A stretch of DNA of 64,000 nt from Epiperipatus broadwayi (Eukaryota > Onychophora > Udeonychophora > Euonychophora > Peripatidae): NCBI GenBank assembly GCA_028023455.1, contig JAQFVV010006203.1, forward strand, positions 11,818,348 through 11,882,347, given 5' to 3'. Both the position numbers and the translations under genes were made by a program. The notes under the pieces were generated by a model. The model worked only from the letters and a program-made list of their open reading frames with translations, did no database searches and was not told where the DNA came from. Positions 59,696 to 64,000 of this stretch are shown one piece after another; the stretch's first letter is position 1, and each line of letters opens with the position of its first letter.

Positions 59696-61271
59696 TGGTG
59701 TTGAAAAATAGAATTAAAGAGAAAAGAATCTGCTTCAATTTTGATAGCTGACAGAGTGCAGGCCAAAGATCTATAGAGAAGTATGGAAAAGAGCCATAAG
59801 CTAATGTAGAAATAGCATTCTGTCCATTATACGCTGAAACTTCGAGTGTCTAGTGCTGTGGGAGAAACCAGCCATCAATCAAAAAGTAAATTACAGTCTG
59901 ATGCTGTCTGATTAAAACCTATTGCCGCTATAGCTATAATTGAACTAAGTCAGCTAAAAAAATTCCAATACCTGAAGTCCAAGCTCAAATTATTAGTGAT
60001 GAAAGGGAATGGGTATAAATTTTAAAAACATTTTATTATAAATTTCTATTACTGTCATTAAATATTTATCTTCATTATATTTATAAATTATTATTATCAT
60101 TGATTTTATAAATCTGTTTATAAACTAGTATGACAAGAGATTGCTATTTTGCTTTATTTAATCATGCTACAATTCAGGCAGCATAAATTTTAAGAAAACA
60201 TTTTTTTTATAAAAATTAGCTTATTATTGCAATCTCTGGTCATGCTTATAAAGACAGTATTTTAAAACCTGTCATTTCCACTATATGCAAATATAAACAA
60301 GCTGCATAGACAGAATAAATTAAGATTGTTTTTTTTTTTTATCTTTTAATAGTTTATAGTTTTAAACAAACTATCCTCCACTTTTGGGGAAGGATAATTT
60401 AGATGATAAAAAAACTGCAGCAACTTTATTTCATCCTGTTTTGTTTATATATGAGATTCTTCTGTATATATTTTAATTATTTAGAAATGATTGTGATACC
60501 ATTGAGATTATTTTGGTCACTTGCAATCATTATCTTACTTAGAACAGTGGTGTGCTGTAGACAGAGATTCCTACCATATATCACTTGCTTTACTTTTTGT
60601 ACATGTCATGGACGATATTATTTTGCTACTGCTGGTCACTCTTATGCTTAGTTCTTTTACAATGGTATGCAATAGATGAAAATTCCTAGCTTATAGCGTA
60701 TTTATTCGTAAATAATGTAACGCTGATGTTGTTTTTTTTTGCATTTTACATTTGCATATATAACATTTAGTTAATTACCTGTACTACAGCCTGAAAGTAT
60801 TTATAATAGTCCAGTTATTTAAATAGTTAATGAATTTAGAATACCCTCAGACTAAGTTTATTAATCTTAATTAAAACTTAACAATAATTTGCTAATGATC
60901 TTTAGTCTATGCAGCTACTTTATATCTGTTAAGAATCAGTTTAAAATGTATTATACCATATTATCTGTGAATAAATTTAATCAATTATTAATCGTATCAA
61001 CTTGTTTTAAAAATTGGTAGGGCAGTCAATTTACACTATCTTGTGCGTATTGTAAAATTACATATACTGAAATAAATTTTAGTGTTTTATTACTTTTAGT
61101 ATTTGTCATTATTTTAAAATCAATAATTTAATTATAATATAATATACAGTCTCATGTGTCTAGCTGATTTTAATAGGTTATAAAAGAAAATGTTTATTCT
61201 GTGTCATAGGAATGTGGGAATCCCATGCAAATTGCCATTTGTGTGTGAGATGTAAACATTTTATCAGTTTC

Positions 61272-61272
<1 letters not shown>

Positions 61273-61340
<68 letters not shown>
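61273..61340. repeat. (TA)n microsatellite, about 68 bp
   Basis: A perfect alternating ta run. The tyrosine-isoleucine open frames across it on both strands are artefacts. Confidence 0.95.
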
Positions 61341-61344
<4 letters not shown>

Positions 61345-61549
61345 TAAAGAAGGACAGTGAAACAGAGAGTATTCCAGAATCTTTATCTTCTGAGTCATAA
61401 TGACAATTATCAAATTAAAAAAGGTATCTATTAGAAAATAGACTTTATTGATAGAGCAGATAATTTGTATGGGAAAATTCAAAAATTTTAATTACAATGC
61501 ATATTATTTGAATAGGAGTATAACATATATACTTAAGCTTTAGATCTAA

Positions 61550-61805
61550 TTACAGGGGGTTTGAATACAGATCTTCAAGTTCCCTTCAGTCATCTATTCT
61601 ATCCTATATAACTGATACTCATGACCACATACATCTCCAATATACGAATTTCCTGTTGAACTAGCATTCATCAGTTGGTCTGGATTATTGTCTCACTCAT
61701 ATATATATATATAATCACTTATCTTTTTCACATGTATGTGGTCATAATGGATGATTGAAAGAAGCTTGAAAGACTGTGTTCAAATCCCTTCTAATTACAT
61801 ATAAT
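61550..61805. mobile_element. Short inverted-repeat element, family D relative
   Basis: taattacagggggtttgaatacaga...atgaccacatacat at the left is mirrored by atgtatgtggtcata...gttcaaatcccttctaattaca at the right. The middle (agcattcatcagttggtctggatta) matches the family D element at 35485-37405. It is an internally deleted relative without coding sequence. Confidence 0.6.
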
Positions 61806-64000
61806 GCATATTCATAAAAGATAGGAATGAATGAGAAGCATCGATAGTTTTAGTTTTATTAGCTCATATACTTGCCACTATTTTACTTGGAGGGGGAGGG
61901 ATGTATAAAATAAAGCTTAATATACAACTTATAACAATTAAAATTACAATATATTAAACTATCTGAATCAATAGAATATTAATTTAAATCAATCTTTGTA
62001 TTACATTACTCTAATTTATTTATTAATATTTTTGCTGATAGATGTATTATTGTAGATGTATTCACAGCAGTAGTATACTCTATAACACTATTCTATATCC
62101 ACTTATATAAGTAATTAATTTAAATTTGACCATGTAAGTAACTATAAAGTTACTTAGTAAAAAAATTTTTGTCATATAAACAGTAATTGAAATTAGATAA
62201 TTAGAGGTCTAATTAAAGAACAACGAATTTGTGAAAAATATCTGATCAGAATAAATTTGGTTTTATTAGAAATGAGCATTTCCAACTAATTAGATAATAA
62301 GTTTGATCAAGTTGTAAGTAAAAAGTAAAAAGAGAAGTTTACTAATTAAAAGGATTTGGAAAACTAATTAATACCATGGATGGCAAAGGTATAAAAGCTA
62401 CAAATTTCTTATTGTTTTATTCTTCTGCCAAATCTTATGGTGAGAAATCTATAGAGTTTTGCTGAATTTTCTGTTAAGTATCCACCATTTAGTTTGCTGT
62501 TAAGTCAGTAGTAATCTATCAAACATTCTGATGCCGATTTGATATACAAAATTTTCCATTCTCAATAAGAATGTATAGCAATATTTGTGAACATCTTAAT
62601 CTTATCATGCACTGCTAAACCACAGAGAGATATTCTTTTGGGTTTCACCATACAGTTTCTTTGACATATGGTTGATATATAGAGAAGTTCTTTTGCCTAC
62701 AATTGCTGAGATCTTTCCTGTAAATATAGATGATATTGCAAACAAGACCAAGATATATGCCAATCTAGATTGTAGGAACAAACACCTGCCAAAAGAATCT
62801 AGGAACACTGTTAATGAACTCCATTACTTTTAATGAGGAGAGGGGTGATCACTCCAGAAATGAAGCTATAACAAAAACCTAGGTAAATATAAAATACCAA
62901 ATTCAATATCTAGACAAATTGTTATTCTTTTGAAACTTTATATTTAAAAATAATTGGATTGTTTAGCCTTATTTTAGAAATGGACTAATCCTTAGAAAAG
63001 AAGGCCATAATTAATTTATTTTGCTTTCAATTGATTATTATTTAATGTTGTGCTTTTGTTTTGTGTGTGTGTGTGTGTAAATAAACATGTTATTTATGAT
63101 TTGTCAATTTGGCTTAATTCTCTCTCTCCACACTTTATCATATAACATTTTAATTACCATATAATAATATTAAGTAAATTTAGAGTTAATTATATACCTG
63201 CATTATAAATATACTTGCTCTTGATAGTCTGATTTAAGTTAATTTTTTACTCATTATAACTAGGTAAAATCAAGCACCTCTTTTTTGTCAATATTCTAGT
63301 CCGTTTTGAATAGTGGCACCTGGGAATTATCCCAATACAAATAAAAATATCCACAGGAGCCTGCAGCTCTGGGTGGGGGTGTCAATGGTCTGGAAATGTG
63401 ATTGCAGGTCACATATTTTATACTCTCTTGTTCTGACTGTTGGTATGTATAGTAGGTGAAAATATTAACCATATTTAACTCCTCTTCTTGGAATATTTGA
63501 ATCTTCTAAATGCATAAAATAATTATTATTAATTTAGAAATGTCTATTTAATTTAAAAATATAGCCCATGTTTTTATAATTAGCATGTTTTTGTTATAAT
63601 ATATAATTGTAAAAAAAAAGATGTTGCCTTGACAACAGATTGCGATCATTGATTGATATTGGTATTGTTTAAGTGTGGTCTGATTTCATGTATTTATATT
63701 TATATATAATGGTAGAGTTTGACTTTTTTTAGTAGATATTGTCTTGCAATATTAAAGATTCAATGTTGTTTTGAATTTCACTATAAAAAAGTACAGTATT
63801 TTTGATTTTTATATATATTATTTTTCTTTAAAATGGACTGAAATAAGTTATTATCAAATTAGTATGCATTGTGTTATTATTAGATTAGTTCATCGCTGCT
63901 TATTACCTATTTAATATAATTTAATATCTTCTATCATTAGAGTCAAATGTCGACTCATTATTTTGATATAATTTAATCTTTTATCCTATATTTAGAACTA
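61806..64000. other. Unassigned A+T-rich DNA to the window end
   Basis: No gene was recognised. A short (GT)n run lies at 63061-63078. The 67-codon minus-strand frame at 62605-62808 has no family resemblance. Confidence 0.4.

Larger units (their letters stand above)
57898..64000 (-). other. Actin intron 41/42 (at least 6.1 kb, runs off the window)
   Basis: Starts at the 57898 acceptor. I searched the minus strand for the conserved N-terminal blocks (the DNGSG phosphate loop, AGFAGDDAPRAVFPS, GRPR) and did not find them, so exon 1 must be further right. It contains the perfect hairpin at 57957-58195, an LTR-like promoter segment, (TA)n and (GT)n runs and a family D element. Nothing could be named at 58200-59440, 59700-61270 or 61810-64000. 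Confidence 0.6.

Noticed and set aside
60541-60720. Tandem duplication with an 82-codon open frame
   Set aside because: There is a faint similarity between about 60540-60580 and about 60657-60700, but it is too weak to support a repeat or a gene.
61212-61482. Tyr-Ile-rich open frames on both strands
   Set aside because: They are produced by the (TA)n run at 61273-61340.
57898-64000. Actin exon 1 (residues 1-41)
   Set aside because: No minus-strand match to the conserved N-terminal motifs was found. It is assumed to lie beyond the window.

Overview
The window is strongly A+T-rich, animal-type nuclear DNA. Genes are sparse, introns exceed 10 kb, and poly-A/T, (TA)n and tetranucleotide repeats are frequent. 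It also carries tRNA-derived SINEs, an RTE-type LINE relic, a Penelope-like element, a Ty3/gypsy LTR retrotransposon and many fold-back (inverted-repeat) elements. This suggests an invertebrate metazoan. I could not fix the phylum from the sequence.

The only well-supported host gene is a divergent actin on the minus strand. Three coding exons were found: residues 42-121 at 57658-57897, residues 122 to the first base of codon 268 at 45160-45598, and the rest of codon 268 to the stop at 38087-38412. Their lengths match conventional actin exactly, with no indel or stop. Introns fall at 41/42, 121/122 and within codon 268. The exon for residues 1-41 and the promoter are not recognisable and probably lie beyond position 64000. 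The two complete introns are 12,059 and 6,747 nt and are full of mobile DNA.

Layout: 1-6.9 kb, fold-back elements and dispersed repeats. 6.93-13.76 kb, a Ty3/gypsy element with two nearly identical LTRs and a broken interior in which the catalytic RT palm is deleted. 13.8-24.8 kb, mostly unassigned A+T-rich DNA with a perfect 75-bp-arm hairpin at 16.0 kb, one candidate membrane-protein exon at 21.3-21.6 kb and dispersed repeats. 25.1-27.3 kb, an RTE-clade LINE relic. 27.5-37.4 kb, a hairpin, a SINE, an LTR-like unit and an inverted-repeat element. 37.9-64 kb, the actin locus and its intronic insertions.

The most interesting signal is a recurring ribozyme-like module. Two arms of a Penelope-like inverted repeat (42.2-43.1 kb) each carry a 63-nt hammerhead-type motif. 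Each copy has lost a different catalytic residue: one the G8 equivalent, the other the G12 equivalent. Two unrelated fold-backs, at 16.0 kb and 27.5 kb, carry similar hammerhead-like cores. Other points are a double cysteine in the predicted actin D-loop, a perfect 96-bp-arm hairpin 59 bp upstream of an actin 3' splice site, and a 91-bp tRNA-like SINE with a perfect 16-bp target duplication.
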